DNA of 64,000 bases from NCBI GenBank assembly GCA_002350105.1, contig DEDT01000011.1, positions 1 to 64,000 on the forward strand. Reading direction: 5' to 3'. Positions 18,033-27,431 of this stretch are shown here, piece after piece. How positions within the stretch are numbered: the stretch's first letter is position 1; the number at the start of each line of letters is the position of its first letter. The position numbers and the translations under genes are program-made. This stretch comes from Selenomonadaceae bacterium UBA2897 (GTDB taxonomy: Bacteria; Bacillota; Negativicutes; Selenomonadales; Selenomonadaceae). The notes beneath the pieces are model-generated. The model made no database searches and was not told the DNA's origin. It saw nothing but the letters and a program-made list of their open reading frames with translations.

Positions 18033-20300
18033 ATGATCAAGACTGTTATCAAACGTTCCGGCCATACCGTGGCCTATAATCGGGAGAAGATCCGCAACGC
18101 CATTGCCGCCGCCAACGTGGATGCGGGCAGCCAGATGGCTGAGCGCGACGTCGACGCAGTGACGCAGCAGGTCGAGTGGGACCTGCAGGATCACGACAGC
18201 ATCGGGGTCGAGGAGATTCAGGATATCGTTGAGCAGGAGCTCATGAAGTATGACTTCTACGATGTGGCGAAGAAATATATCACCTATCGCCAGAAGCACG
18301 CTGAGCGCCGGGCCGCACAGAAGCACCTTATGCAGACGTATCAGGATATCTTCTTTGCCGACGCCAAGGATGTCGACCTGAAGCGCGATAACGCGAACAT
18401 CAACACGGATGCGCCCATGGGCATCATGCTGAAGCTCGGTGCCGAGGGTGCGAAGCACTTTGTCGATAACTATGTGCTCGATGAGGAGTCGGCCGAGGCC
18501 GACCGTGAGAACTACATCCATATCCACGACAAGGATTTCTCGCTGATCACCTTCAACTGCTGCCAGATCGACCTGCTGAAGCTGTTCCACGGTGGCTTCT
18601 CCACGGGACACGGCTTCCTGCGCGAGCCGAACAGCATCCGCGCCTATGCGAGCCTCGCCTGCATCGCGATCCAGAGCAACCAGAACGATATGTTCGGCGG
18701 CCAGTCCATCAACGCCTTTGACTTTGCGATGGCCGAGGGTGTGCGCAAGTCGTTCCACAAGGCCGTGGAGGATGAGGCATATAAAGCCGTGATCTACCGC
18801 TATGGTATCGACCTGGCTGGCGAGGAAAAGGCGTTCAAGAAGACCTTTGCCACGGCGCTGGACATGGCACATTGCAACTACACGGAATCCGCTGAGGATG
18901 CACATCGCGCCGAAGGGCTTGAGGCGATTCGCGATGCACTGCATCAGGTGTGCCCGGAGCAGGATTTCCCGGAGCAGGACGTTGCGAATATTTATGCGCT
19001 GGCCTGTGCTGATGTGGAGGAAGAGACGCATCAGGCTATGGAGGCGCTGATCCACAATTTCAACACGCTGCACAGCCGCGCGGGCGCGCAGGTGCCGTTC
19101 TCGTCCATCAACTACGGCATGGATACGACGCCGGAGGGCCGCCTCGCGACGAAAGAGGTGCTCAATGCAATCTGGGCCGGCCTCGGCAACGGTGAGACGC
19201 CGATTTTCCCGATTTCCGTGTTCCAGCTGAAGGCGGGCGTGAACTACAACCCGGGTGACAGGAACTACGACCTGTTCCAAAAGGCTTGCAAGGTCAGCGC
19301 GAAGCGCCTGTTCCCGAACTTCGTGAATCTCGATGCACCGTACAACCTGCAGTACTACAAGCCCGGCGACTACAATACCTACACGGCGACCATGGGTTGC
19401 CGCACGCGCGTGGCCAGCAACGTCAATGGCCCGGAGCAGTTCGGCAGCCGTGGCAACTTCGCCTTCACGACCATCAACCTGCCGAAGCTCGCCATCGAGG
19501 CGAAGCTCTATGGCAAGGACGACCAGGAAAAGGTTATGGCGAAGTTTTGGGAGCTCTTCGATAAGTACATCAATCTCTCCAAGCGTTACCTGGAGCAGCG
19601 CTATGATATCATCGCGCACAAGAAAGTCAAGAACTTCCCCTTCTGCATGGGTCAGGGTGTCTGGATGGACAGCGAGAAGCTCGGTCCCGAGGATGAAATC
19701 GCGCCGGTGCTCAAGCATTGTTCCATCTCCATCGGCTTCTGCGGCCTCGCGGAGTGCCTCGTCGAGCTCACGGGCAAGCATCACGGCGAGTCGGAGAAGT
19801 CGCAGGAGCTCGGCCTCAAAATCGTCGGCCATCTGCGCGAGACCACGGATCGTTTCACGCAGGAAACTCATATGAACTGGTCCACCTTCGGCACGCCGGC
19901 GGAGTCGACGGCAGGCCAGTTCCAGCGCGCCAACCGCAAGAAGTACGGCCTGATCCCGGGTGTGACGGATCGCGGCTACATGACGAATTCCAGCCACGTG
20001 CCGGTCTACTACCCCATCAAGGCCATCGACAAGATCCGCATCGAGGCCCCGTACCACGCGCTGGAGAATGCGGGCCACATCGCCTATATCGAGATGGATG
20101 GCGACCCGACGAAGAACGTCAAGGCCTTCGAGACCGTCGTGCGCGCCATGCACGATGCCGACATGGGCTATTTCTCCATCAACCATCCCGTCGACCGCGA
20201 CCCGGTCTGCGGCTATACGGGACTCATCGAGAACGAGTGTCCGCACTGCCATCGCAAAGAGGTGGAAAAGGGCACGTTCGTCGTGCCGCGCATGAACTAA
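18033..20300 (+). CDS. nrdD: Anaerobic (class III) ribonucleoside-triphosphate reductase, lacking the glycyl-radical tail
   Basis: 755 residues. The N-terminal ATP-cone (IKRSGHTVAYNREKIRNAI) binds dATP/ATP for overall control. The barrel domain follows with CCQIDLLKLF, GFLREPNSIRAYASLACI and the conserved NSSHVPVYYP region. The C-terminal zinc-finger region is reduced to DPVCGYTGLIENECPHCHRKE and the frame stops 16 residues after the last Cys. The glycyl-radical motif (R-[IV]-T-G-Y-L), which normally lies just beyond, is missing, and no activase gene nrdG is adjacent. An RISG tetrapeptide occurs in the +1 frame right after the stop (20305-20316), weak evidence for a frameshift. Otherwise the sequence looks intact. 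Activity is doubtful unless the radical domain is supplied otherwise. Confidence 0.9.
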   Translation: MIKTVIKRSGHTVAYNREKIRNAIAAANVDAGSQMAERDVDAVTQQVEWDLQDHDSIGVEEIQDIVEQELMKYDFYDVAKKYITYRQKHAERRAAQKHLMQTYQDIFFADAKDVDLKRDNANINTDAPMGIMLKLGAEGAKHFVDNYVLDEESAEADRENYIHIHDKDFSLITFNCCQIDLLKLFHGGFSTGHGFLREPNSIRAYASLACIAIQSNQNDMFGGQSINAFDFAMAEGVRKSFHKAVEDEAYKAVIYRYGIDLAGEEKAFKKTFATALDMAHCNYTESAEDAHRAEGLEAIRDALHQVCPEQDFPEQDVANIYALACADVEEETHQAMEALIHNFNTLHSRAGAQVPFSSINYGMDTTPEGRLATKEVLNAIWAGLGNGETPIFPISVFQLKAGVNYNPGDRNYDLFQKACKVSAKRLFPNFVNLDAPYNLQYYKPGDYNTYTATMGCRTRVASNVNGPEQFGSRGNFAFTTINLPKLAIEAKLYGKDDQEKVMAKFWELFDKYINLSKRYLEQRYDIIAHKKVKNFPFCMGQGVWMDSEKLGPEDEIAPVLKHCSISIGFCGLAECLVELTGKHHGESEKSQELGLKIVGHLRETTDRFTQETHMNWSTFGTPAESTAGQFQRANRKKYGLIPGVTDRGYMTNSSHVPVYYPIKAIDKIRIEAPYHALENAGHIAYIEMDGDPTKNVKAFETVVRAMHDADMGYFSINHPVDRDPVCGYTGLIENECPHCHRKEVEKGTFVVPRMN

Positions 20301-20346
20301 AACACGTATCAGCGGCCTCAATAGCAGCTGCAATATAAAAAGCGGG

Positions 20347-20385
20347 CGGCCCTGCATATCCTTCCTTGGTATGTAGGGCCGTTTT
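20347..20385 (+). terminator. Terminator after nrdD
   Basis: CGGCCCTGCATA / TGTAGGGCCG hairpin followed by TTTT. Confidence 0.75.
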
Positions 20386-20461
20386 GTGGTACAATTCTCC
20401 ATGTATGTGATGGGAATTTTATGGTCAACGCCCGCGCTGCGTTGAGAGAGGCAGGTATTCT

Positions 20462-21226
20462 ATGACACTCCTGGACCCCGGTATGCTGGCGTACCTTATT
20501 TTCTTCGGCTTCATGGCTTCCTTCATCGACGCCATCGTGGGCGGCGGCGGCCTCATCTCCATCCCCGCTCTCATGGCCACGGGAATTTCACCCGTGTTTG
20601 CGCTGGGCACGAACAAGGCCGCGGCCGTTATGGGCGCTACGGCGAGCTTTGCGGCGTTCCTGCGCTCGGGTAAGATCGACGGCTGGCTCATCCGGCGGCT
20701 GTTCCCGCTCTCGCTCATCGGCTCGTGCATCGGCGTGCTCGTCGTGCGCGAGGTGCCGCCGGATATCCTGCGCCCGCTCGTCGTCGCGATGCTCATCGTC
20801 GTGCTCATATACAGTATCGTGAAAAAAGACTGGGGCAAGACTTCGACCTATCACGGGGTGACGCGGCGCATGCTCGTGCTCTCCATGGTCGTGGCACTGG
20901 GCATGGGGTTTTACGACGGCTTCTTCGGTCCCGGCACGGGCTCGTTCCTGCTCTTTGCCTTCCTTTCGCTGGGCTTCGATTTCCTCGGTGCGGCGGCCAA
21001 TGCGCGCGCGCTGAACTTCGCGAGCAACGTGGCAGGCGTCACGGTCTTCGCTTACTGTGGGCTCATCGACCTTTCCTACGCACTGCCCATGGGCCTCGCG
21101 ATGATCGTGGGGGCCTGGTGCGGGGCGCGTACGGCGCTGAAACACGGCACGGGCTTCGTGCGGCCGCTCTTCATCATCATGACGACCGTGCTGGTCGGCA
21201 AGCAGCTGCTGGCACTTTTTGAATAA
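20462..21226 (+). CDS. TauE/SafE (TSUP) family membrane transporter
   Basis: 254-residue integral membrane protein with about eight hydrophobic segments. FMASFIDAIVGGGGLISIPALMATG is the first TSUP repeat, and GFYDGFFGPGTGSFLLFAFLSLGFDFLGAAANARALNFASN is the second. Family members export sulfite, sulfoacetate or related anions. ATG 20462 follows GAGAGGCAGGTATTCT. It lies 23 bp before jetA but looks functionally unrelated to it. Substrate not predictable. Confidence 0.85.
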   Translation: MTLLDPGMLAYLIFFGFMASFIDAIVGGGGLISIPALMATGISPVFALGTNKAAAVMGATASFAAFLRSGKIDGWLIRRLFPLSLIGSCIGVLVVREVPPDILRPLVVAMLIVVLIYSIVKKDWGKTSTYHGVTRRMLVLSMVVALGMGFYDGFFGPGTGSFLLFAFLSLGFDFLGAAANARALNFASNVAGVTVFAYCGLIDLSYALPMGLAMIVGAWCGARTALKHGTGFVRPLFIIMTTVLVGKQLLALFE

Positions 21227-21249
21227 ATATAGAAGGAGCAGTCAGGCCT

Positions 21250-22719
21250 TTGAATATTCCGGAATACATGACGTTTGACTTCCTGCAGACGCTGCGGCGC
21301 AACCATCCCGCCTGGCGTCTGCTTTGTGCGGAGCAGGCTCCACTGCTGGCGGCGTTCTTCTACCGCGAGTTCCTGGCTGCGCATCGGCGGGGCATTGAGA
21401 CAGAGGAGATCCTGCAGGATCTCGACCTCTTTCTCTACGATGTCTCCCAGCAGACGGGCGAACTGGCGGGGCGCACGCCGCAGGAGTACCTCGACCGCTG
21501 GACGGAGCAGGGCTGGCTGAGAAAGTATGCCTGGCATGACGCCTGGTATTACGATCTCACGGCGACGGCGCAGAAGGCCGTGGACTGGCTCGTGAGCCTG
21601 CACCAGCGCGCCTTCGTGGGCACGGAGTCGCGGCTCCATACCGTGTTCGGCCTGCTGCAGGAAATCGCGCGTGATACGGATACGGACGCGGCGCGGCGGG
21701 CGGATTGGCTGCGCGGGGAAATTGCGCGGCTGCAGGCGGAACTCGCGCAGGTGGAGGCGACGGGCAAGGTACAGCCCCGGCTCAATGAGTTGCAGGTCAA
21801 GGAACGCTTCCTGCAGGCGGAGTCCACGGCCACGGCCCTGCTCGCGGATTTTCGCGAGGTGGAGGAGAACTTCCGCATGCTCACGCAGCAGGTGCGCGAC
21901 GAAATCGTGCAGTGGGAAAAAGGCAAGGGCGAACTGCTCGCAAAGGTGTTCCAGGAGAGCGACGTGATCCGCGACTCCGAGCAGGGACGCAGCTTCGCGG
22001 CGTTCTGGCGCTACCTCATGGCGGCGCAGCAGCAGGAGACGTTCCGCGCGACGCTGCGGCAGATCAGCGAGGTGCCGGCGGTGCAGAAGCTGCTGCCCGA
22101 GCATCCGCTCTCAGACATCGGGCCGCAGTGGCTGCAGGCCGCGGCGGCCGTACAACAGACCATCGGCCAGCTCTCGGCGCAGATTCGCCGCTACGTCAAC
22201 GAAGACTATCTGCAGCAGGAAAAGGCCATCTACCAGCGCATCGCGAACATCGAGCGGCTGGCTGTAGACGTGCGGCAGGGCGGGAGCTTGCCCAAGGGCG
22301 ATTTCCTCGCTATCGATGCGGCGGCTCCCGCCGTGGTCATGCCCATGGAGCGCAAGCTTTTCGTCGTGCCGCGGCCTACGAAGCTGGAGAACCGGATGCT
22401 CACGGTCGGCGATGCGTCGGGCGGCAAGCTGACGCCGCTGTTCCAGCAGGTGAGCATCGACCCGCAGAAGCTGCGTCAGCAGATTCGCGACGTGCGCGGT
22501 ACGCGGCCCGAGGTGTCGCTGAAGGAAGTGCTGCAGGCCTATCCGCTGCAGCAGGGTATCACGGAGCTGCTGGCCTATCTGGTATTGGCCAGCCATAAAG
22601 AGGGAGTATTCCAGCCCGATACGCTGGATACGCTGCTCTTTGAGCGCGACGGTCGGCAGCTGGCCGCCATCTGCGAGCGCGTGGTCTATCGGCAGGAAGA
22701 TGAGGAGGCGAAGCCTTGA
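21250..22719 (+). CDS. jetA: Wadjet system protein JetA (MksF/kleisin-like)
   Basis: 489 residues. First gene of a jetA-jetB-jetC operon with overlapping ends. The N-terminal part (NIPEYMTFDFLQTL...FFYREFLAAHRRGIETEEILQDLDLFLYD) and the middle coiled-coil stretch (RADWLRGEIARLQAELAQVEATGKV) fit the JetA/DUF5716 family, the kleisin of the MksBEF-type SMC complex. The complex recognises and, with the JetD nuclease, cuts closed circular plasmids. The start is a TTG at 21250, 11 nt after AGAAGGAG; ATG 21268 is an alternative. jetD is not in this operon. Confidence 0.85.
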   Translation: MNIPEYMTFDFLQTLRRNHPAWRLLCAEQAPLLAAFFYREFLAAHRRGIETEEILQDLDLFLYDVSQQTGELAGRTPQEYLDRWTEQGWLRKYAWHDAWYYDLTATAQKAVDWLVSLHQRAFVGTESRLHTVFGLLQEIARDTDTDAARRADWLRGEIARLQAELAQVEATGKVQPRLNELQVKERFLQAESTATALLADFREVEENFRMLTQQVRDEIVQWEKGKGELLAKVFQESDVIRDSEQGRSFAAFWRYLMAAQQQETFRATLRQISEVPAVQKLLPEHPLSDIGPQWLQAAAAVQQTIGQLSAQIRRYVNEDYLQQEKAIYQRIANIERLAVDVRQGGSLPKGDFLAIDAAAPAVVMPMERKLFVVPRPTKLENRMLTVGDASGGKLTPLFQQVSIDPQKLRQQIRDVRGTRPEVSLKEVLQAYPLQQGITELLAYLVLASHKEGVFQPDTLDTLLFERDGRQLAAICERVVYRQEDEEAKP

Positions 22720-23381
22720 TGGCAGAGGAACAAGTACGGACGGAAAGCGCCGGGCGCGGCAAGCAGGAACAGCAGTTTGCGCGCGCGGCCATCGCATTGC
22801 TCAAGGGTGTGGTGAGCCGTAGACGGGACGAGGAACTCTGGCAGGGCCTGCTCGCGCAGCAGGCGGCGCTGCACGACTATTTCGCGCGCATCAGCCTGCA
22901 GCTCGTGCTCAACGTGGCGGATGAATACGCCTACCTGCGGCAGGAAGAGGGCACGGGCCTGCCGCGCCTCGTGCCGCGCAATCAGCTGGGCTATGGCCTC
23001 TCGCTGCTGCTCGTCGAGCTGCGCAAGACACTCGGCGAGCTCACGGCGCTGGAGGGCGGCGCGACCATCGTGACGCTGGCGGAAATGGTGGGGCGGCTGA
23101 AGCCCTTCTTCCCCGTGGCCGGCGACGAGCTGAAATTTCAGCAGCAGGTGGAGCGCTATCTGCATCAGGCTGAGGAAATGGGCTTCCTGCGCCAGCTGCC
23201 GGAGCCGGCGGACAGCTACGAGGTGCGGCCGCTCATCCGCAGTTTTGTCGACGACCAGTGGCTGAGTGATTTCGAGGAGCGCCTGCAGGAGTATCAGGCG
23301 TACGGCAAGGCGCAGGCGGCGGAGGTTGAACAGGAGCCGGGCCTGTTTGCCGTAGAGGAGGAGCAGCATGAATCTCTTTGA
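22719..23381 (+). CDS. jetB: Wadjet system protein JetB (MksE/KITE-like)
   Basis: 220 residues, DUF4194-type. Its ATG at 22719 overlaps the jetA stop by one base, with GAGGAGG 10 nt upstream. The C-terminal part (DEYAYLRQEEGTGLPRLVPRNQLGYGLSLLLVELRKTL, then EMGFLRQLPEPADSYEVRPLIRSFVDDQWLSDFEERLQEY) has the tandem winged-helix pattern of KITE subunits that bridge kleisin and SMC. Overlaps jetC by 14 nt. Confidence 0.85.
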   Translation: MAEEQVRTESAGRGKQEQQFARAAIALLKGVVSRRRDEELWQGLLAQQAALHDYFARISLQLVLNVADEYAYLRQEEGTGLPRLVPRNQLGYGLSLLLVELRKTLGELTALEGGATIVTLAEMVGRLKPFFPVAGDELKFQQQVERYLHQAEEMGFLRQLPEPADSYEVRPLIRSFVDDQWLSDFEERLQEYQAYGKAQAAEVEQEPGLFAVEEEQHESL

Positions 23382-26300
23382 ACTGGCCGCGGGGCAGGAA
23401 GCTGCGCCACAGCCGCTGGGCTTTCGCCTGCAGCGGCTCGAGGTCTATAACTGGGGCACGTTCGACGGGAAGGTCTGGGCACTGGATCTGCATGGCGATA
23501 CGGCCCTGCTCACGGGTGATGTGGGCTCGGGCAAATCGACACTCGTCGATGCGGTCATCACGCTCCTGGTGCCGCCGCGCAAAGTCACCTACAACAAGGC
23601 GGCCGATGCGAGCGCGAAGGAGCGCAGTCTCACTTCCTACGTGCGCGGCTACTACGGCCAGAGTCGCACGGAGGACGGCGGCGGGCGGCCCGAGGCCCTG
23701 CGCACGCGGGAGAGCTACACGGTCATCCTCGGCGTCTTCGGCGACCGTAACTTCGGCCGCACGGTGACGCTGGCGCAGGTGTTCTGGTTCCCCGATGCGA
23801 CGGCCAGCACGCCGAGCCGCTTCTACGTCAAGGCGGACGGCACGCTCTCCATCGTCAAGGATTTTTCAAACCTCGGCACGGATATGCGCGCCTTCCGCAA
23901 GCAGCTGGAGCAGCGCCGCACCATGCACACCTTCGACGACTATCCCGCGTACGGGCACGAGTTCCGCAAGGCCTTCGGCCTCCGGCAGGTGCAGGCCATG
24001 GATCTGTTCCAGCAGACGGTCTCGATGAAGAAAGTGGACAGCCTTACGGATTTCGTACGGCAGAATATGCTGGAGCAGCCGGCCATCGACCAGGAAATCG
24101 AGCTGTTGCTCAGCCAGTACCACGACCTCGAGCAGGCCCATGAGGCCGTGGAGCGGGCGAAAAAACAGCTCGCTGTGCTGGAGCCGCTGGAGCAGGCGTA
24201 TGGCACGTATCAGGATCTCGCGCGCCAGCTGCGGGAGTGCGAGGCCATGACGCAGGCGCTCTCGGCCTGGCTGGGCGAGGCGGATTATGCGCGTCTGCAG
24301 CGCCGTCTGCACAGCCAGCAGGAAGAAGCGAAGCGCCTGCAGGAAGAGTCGAAGGACAGCGAGCAGCGCATCGCACGCCAGCAGCAGGAGCTCGACGAGC
24401 TGCGCCTCACACTGCGGCAGAACGGCGGCGACCAGCTGGAGAGCATGCAGCAAAAGCTCAAGCGTCTGCAACAGCAGGAACAGGACGCCCAGGCGCAGCG
24501 CCAGCGCTACGCCGAATGGGCGGGCGAGCTCGACCTGCCCCTGCCCGAAGATGAAGCGGGCTTTGCCGCCAATGGGGAGCGCCTCACCGCGCTCACGCAG
24601 GAGCTCGCTGAGCAGCGCGATACGCTGGTCGACGAGGCGGCGGACTACAGCAATAATGTTCAGGAGCAGCAGAAGCGCCAGCAGGAGCTGCAGCAGGAAA
24701 TCGCGTCGCTCTCCCAGCGCAAGAGCAACATCCCGCGCCAGTTCGTCGAGCTGCGCGGCCGGCTCTGCCAGGCGCTGGACGTGGCGGAGCAGGAACTGCC
24801 CTTCGTGGGTGAGCTCATGGCCGTCAAAGAGGAAGAATCCGCCTGGGAAGGCGCGCTGGAGCGCCTGTTGCATGGCTTCGGCCTCTCGCTGCTCGTGCCT
24901 GAGGTGCATTATACCGAAGTGCTGCGTTGGCTGGAAGGGCAAAAGCTCGGCTTGAAGCTCGTCTACTTCCGCGTGCCGGCGGAGGCGGAGGATATGGCGG
25001 ACGACGAGACCATGCCGGATGGCACGGCCTGCAGCAAGCTGCAGTTGCGTCCCGAGGCCCCGCTGCGCGGCTGGCTCGCGCAGGAACTGCGCCAACGTTA
25101 CAACCATGTCTGCTGCGAGGATGTGAAGGATTTCCGCCAGCAGCGCTTCGCGCTTTCGCCGCAGGGCCAGATCAAGACGAACGGGCGGCGTCACGAGAAG
25201 GACGACCGCTACGATATCCACGACCGGCATCATTACGTGCTGGGCTTCTCGAACCAGCGCAAGCTGCAGACGCTGCAGGATGACCTCGCCGTGGCGAAGT
25301 CGGAAAAGGAGTTTTTCCAGAAACAGCTGCGGGCGAACAAGCAGGCGCAGGCCAGATGCCAGCAGCAAGCGACGAACGTGCAGCTGTTGGCCCAGGTCAC
25401 GCAGTATGCGGCCATCGATACGGCGGCGCAGGGCAAGGCTGTGGCGGAGTGCCGTGCGCTCGTCGACCAGTTGCGTCAGCAAAATGACGCCTATCGCCAG
25501 CTGGAGCAGGCGGCGGCTAAGGCACAGGCGGAACTGACGCGCCTGCGCAACGCGGCGCTGACCCTGCAGTCGAAGCTCAGCGGGGCACAGAATAGCTGTA
25601 AATTGCTGAAAGAGCAGATGGCATCGGATGAGCGTCTGGCCGCAAAGCTTACGCAGGCCGAGAAGGACTACGCCTATCCCCTGCTGCAGAAATATGCCGT
25701 GAAGGCCCTGGCGGCGGTGGCGGAAGATACGCCGCTGCCGGAACGTCAATCCGTTTACAGCGAATGGATCAATCATCTGCGGCTGTCCCTGACGCAAAAG
25801 CAGGAAAAGGCCGCGTCCAGCCTGCAGACCCAGATCGGGATTTTCCGCAGCAAGTGGCCGGAGAACTGTCTCGACTTCTCTACGTCGGCCGAGGGTGCCT
25901 CGGACTACGTAGATTTCCTGGCGAAGCTGCGGCGTGACGATTTGCCGCGCTTCGAGGGGCGTTTCCGCGAGATGTTGCGCGAGAACACCATCAATCAGCT
26001 CGTGCTTTTCCATACGCATCTGCAGAACTGCTGCCGCAGCATCGAGGAGCGCATCGCGCGCATCAACGAGTCGCTGGCGGAGATCGACTACAATCCCGGC
26101 CGCTATATTCAGATTAGCTGCATCGCGAACCACAACGAGATCATCAACGAGTTCCGCCAGAATCTGCGCCTCTGCACGAGCGATGTGCTGACGGGCGATG
26201 ACGAGACCTACAGCGAGCGCAAGTTCGAGGAAGTCACGCAGATTCTCGCGCGCCTGCAGGGGCGCCCTGAGCACACGGAGACCGATGCGAGGTGGCGCCA

Positions 26301-26760
26301 GCAGGTCACAGACGTGCGCAACTGGTACAAGTTCGCGGCCGAAGAGTGCTGGCGCGAGACGGGCGAGGAGTACGAGCACTACACGGACTCGGGTGGCAAG
26401 TCGGGCGGCCAGAAGGAGAAGCTGGCCTACACGATCCTCGCGGCATCCATCGTCTACAATTTCGGCCTCGAGGGCCAGCATGCGGGCGAGCAGTCCTTCC
26501 GCTTCGTTGTCATCGATGAGGCCTTCCTCAAGAGCTCCGACGAATCCGCACGCTTCGGTCTCGAGCTCTTCCAGAAGCTCGACCTGCAGCTCCTCGTCGT
26601 CACTCCGCTGCTGAAGATTGCCACCATTGAGCCCTACGTTCAGCACGTGGGCTTCGTCTACCTCAAAGACGCCGAGCACCGCTCCTACCTGCGCAACCTC
26701 ACCATTAAGGAATTCCAGGACGAAAAGGCGGCCTTCGACGCATCAACGGAACATGAATAA
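23368..26760 (+). CDS. jetC: Wadjet system SMC-like ATPase JetC (MksB)
   Basis: 1130 residues. Walker A GDVGSGKST is at residues 50-58. Long coiled-coil arms follow (about 240-500 and 640-770, rich in Gln/Glu/Leu) around a hinge-like region. The ABC signature TDSGGKSGGQKEKLAY and Walker B FRFVVIDEAFLKSSDES close the head. This is the motor that extrudes DNA and selects small circular DNA in Wadjet. Start ATG 23368 behind GAGGAGGAGCAGC. Immediately downstream, where jetD normally follows, there is a hairpin and a fragment of an unrelated ATPase. Confidence 0.93.
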   Translation: MNLFELAAGQEAAPQPLGFRLQRLEVYNWGTFDGKVWALDLHGDTALLTGDVGSGKSTLVDAVITLLVPPRKVTYNKAADASAKERSLTSYVRGYYGQSRTEDGGGRPEALRTRESYTVILGVFGDRNFGRTVTLAQVFWFPDATASTPSRFYVKADGTLSIVKDFSNLGTDMRAFRKQLEQRRTMHTFDDYPAYGHEFRKAFGLRQVQAMDLFQQTVSMKKVDSLTDFVRQNMLEQPAIDQEIELLLSQYHDLEQAHEAVERAKKQLAVLEPLEQAYGTYQDLARQLRECEAMTQALSAWLGEADYARLQRRLHSQQEEAKRLQEESKDSEQRIARQQQELDELRLTLRQNGGDQLESMQQKLKRLQQQEQDAQAQRQRYAEWAGELDLPLPEDEAGFAANGERLTALTQELAEQRDTLVDEAADYSNNVQEQQKRQQELQQEIASLSQRKSNIPRQFVELRGRLCQALDVAEQELPFVGELMAVKEEESAWEGALERLLHGFGLSLLVPEVHYTEVLRWLEGQKLGLKLVYFRVPAEAEDMADDETMPDGTACSKLQLRPEAPLRGWLAQELRQRYNHVCCEDVKDFRQQRFALSPQGQIKTNGRRHEKDDRYDIHDRHHYVLGFSNQRKLQTLQDDLAVAKSEKEFFQKQLRANKQAQARCQQQATNVQLLAQVTQYAAIDTAAQGKAVAECRALVDQLRQQNDAYRQLEQAAAKAQAELTRLRNAALTLQSKLSGAQNSCKLLKEQMASDERLAAKLTQAEKDYAYPLLQKYAVKALAAVAEDTPLPERQSVYSEWINHLRLSLTQKQEKAASSLQTQIGIFRSKWPENCLDFSTSAEGASDYVDFLAKLRRDDLPRFEGRFREMLRENTINQLVLFHTHLQNCCRSIEERIARINESLAEIDYNPGRYIQISCIANHNEIINEFRQNLRLCTSDVLTGDDETYSERKFEEVTQILARLQGRPEHTETDARWRQQVTDVRNWYKFAAEECWRETGEEYEHYTDSGGKSGGQKEKLAYTILAASIVYNFGLEGQHAGEQSFRFVVIDEAFLKSSDESARFGLELFQKLDLQLLVVTPLLKIATIEPYVQHVGFVYLKDAEHRSYLRNLTIKEFQDEKAAFDASTEHE

Positions 26761-26778
26761 CGAACGGCTGGTCGCTCT

Positions 26779-26822
26779 CTCAAACTTCGCACATAGGTTA
26801 TTTACCATGTGCGAAGTTTGAG
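26779..26822. repeat. Perfect 16-bp inverted repeat after jetC
   Basis: CTCAAACTTCGCACAT and its exact reverse complement are separated by 12 bp, starting 18 bp after the jetC stop. No T tract follows on the plus strand, so it is not a classic terminator. Confidence 0.6.
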
Positions 26823-26947
26823 TTATCAAAAGGCAATCTGCATATTGGTTATTAACGGCAGACTATGCTATACTGTTAGTGAAGAAAAATGCGTAAAACT
26901 GCAAAAAAATTCACTAGGAGCCGCCGTATGATTTTTGAACGTCGCAA

Positions 26948-27226
26948 ATATTTGCGGATGGCAAAAGTACCCGCACGCAGCTGGAGGTAGATTTTGTCTG
27001 CAACCAGACATCGAGGCGCTATTACATCCAGTCCGCACTTTCCCTACCCACAAAGGAAAAGCTACAGCAGGAGGAGGCTTCTTTGCTGCATATCAATGAT
27101 AGCTTCCAAAAGGTGATTATCGCCAAGGATGCGATTATCAGCCATTACAATGATGATGGCATCCTTATCTTGCCCCTGTTTGAGTTCCTGCTGCACGAAA
27201 ATGCCTTGCAACATGTTCGGGTATAA
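26948..27226 (+). pseudogene. C-terminal remnant of a DUF4143-type AAA+ ATPase
   Basis: One frame reads IFADGKSTRTQLEVDFVCNQ, then SRRYYIQSALSLPTKEKLQQ and FQKVIIAKDAIISHYNDDGI, ending FEFLLHENALQHVRV at TAA 27224-27226. This matches the C-terminal DUF4143 nuclease-like domain of the common AAA+/DUF4143 proteins. The ATPase part is absent and no start codon is in frame. It occupies the place where jetD would be expected. Confidence 0.75.
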
Positions 27227-27270
27227 TCAATTCGCCATGTTATCATGGGCAAACGCCTTACAGGCGAAAA

Positions 27271-27316
27271 GCCTCCCGCTATGTCAGCGACTGAGCTGAC
27301 GGCGGGAGGTTTTTTT
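27271..27316 (+). terminator. Terminator after the ATPase remnant
   Basis: CCTCCCGC / GCGGGAGG with an inner GTCAG/CTGAC stem, followed by seven T. Confidence 0.85.
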
Positions 27317-27431
27317 GCGGTTAGTGCCAAATGTTACGGTATTGCGGTGGGGAGACTGGTATACTGAGGACAACAAGTTGATTCCGTTTATGATTTGTTG
27401 TGTATTGTTATAGAGAAGAGGAGCGAAAGAC

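Noticed and set aside
20305..20316. RISG motif as proof of a frameshifted glycyl-radical domain
   Set aside because: Four residues only, and the following residues do not match the family; kept as a hint, not a feature.
17841..20402. 853-codon open frame antisense to nrdD
   Set aside because: Shadow of a GC-rich coding region; no ribosome site, and the opposite strand encodes a well-conserved reductase.
23866..26679. 937-codon open frame antisense to jetC
   Set aside because: Mirror of the Gln/Glu-rich coiled coils of JetC; no start signals.
26779..26822. Inverted repeat after jetC as intrinsic terminator
   Set aside because: No T tract follows the stem on the plus strand.
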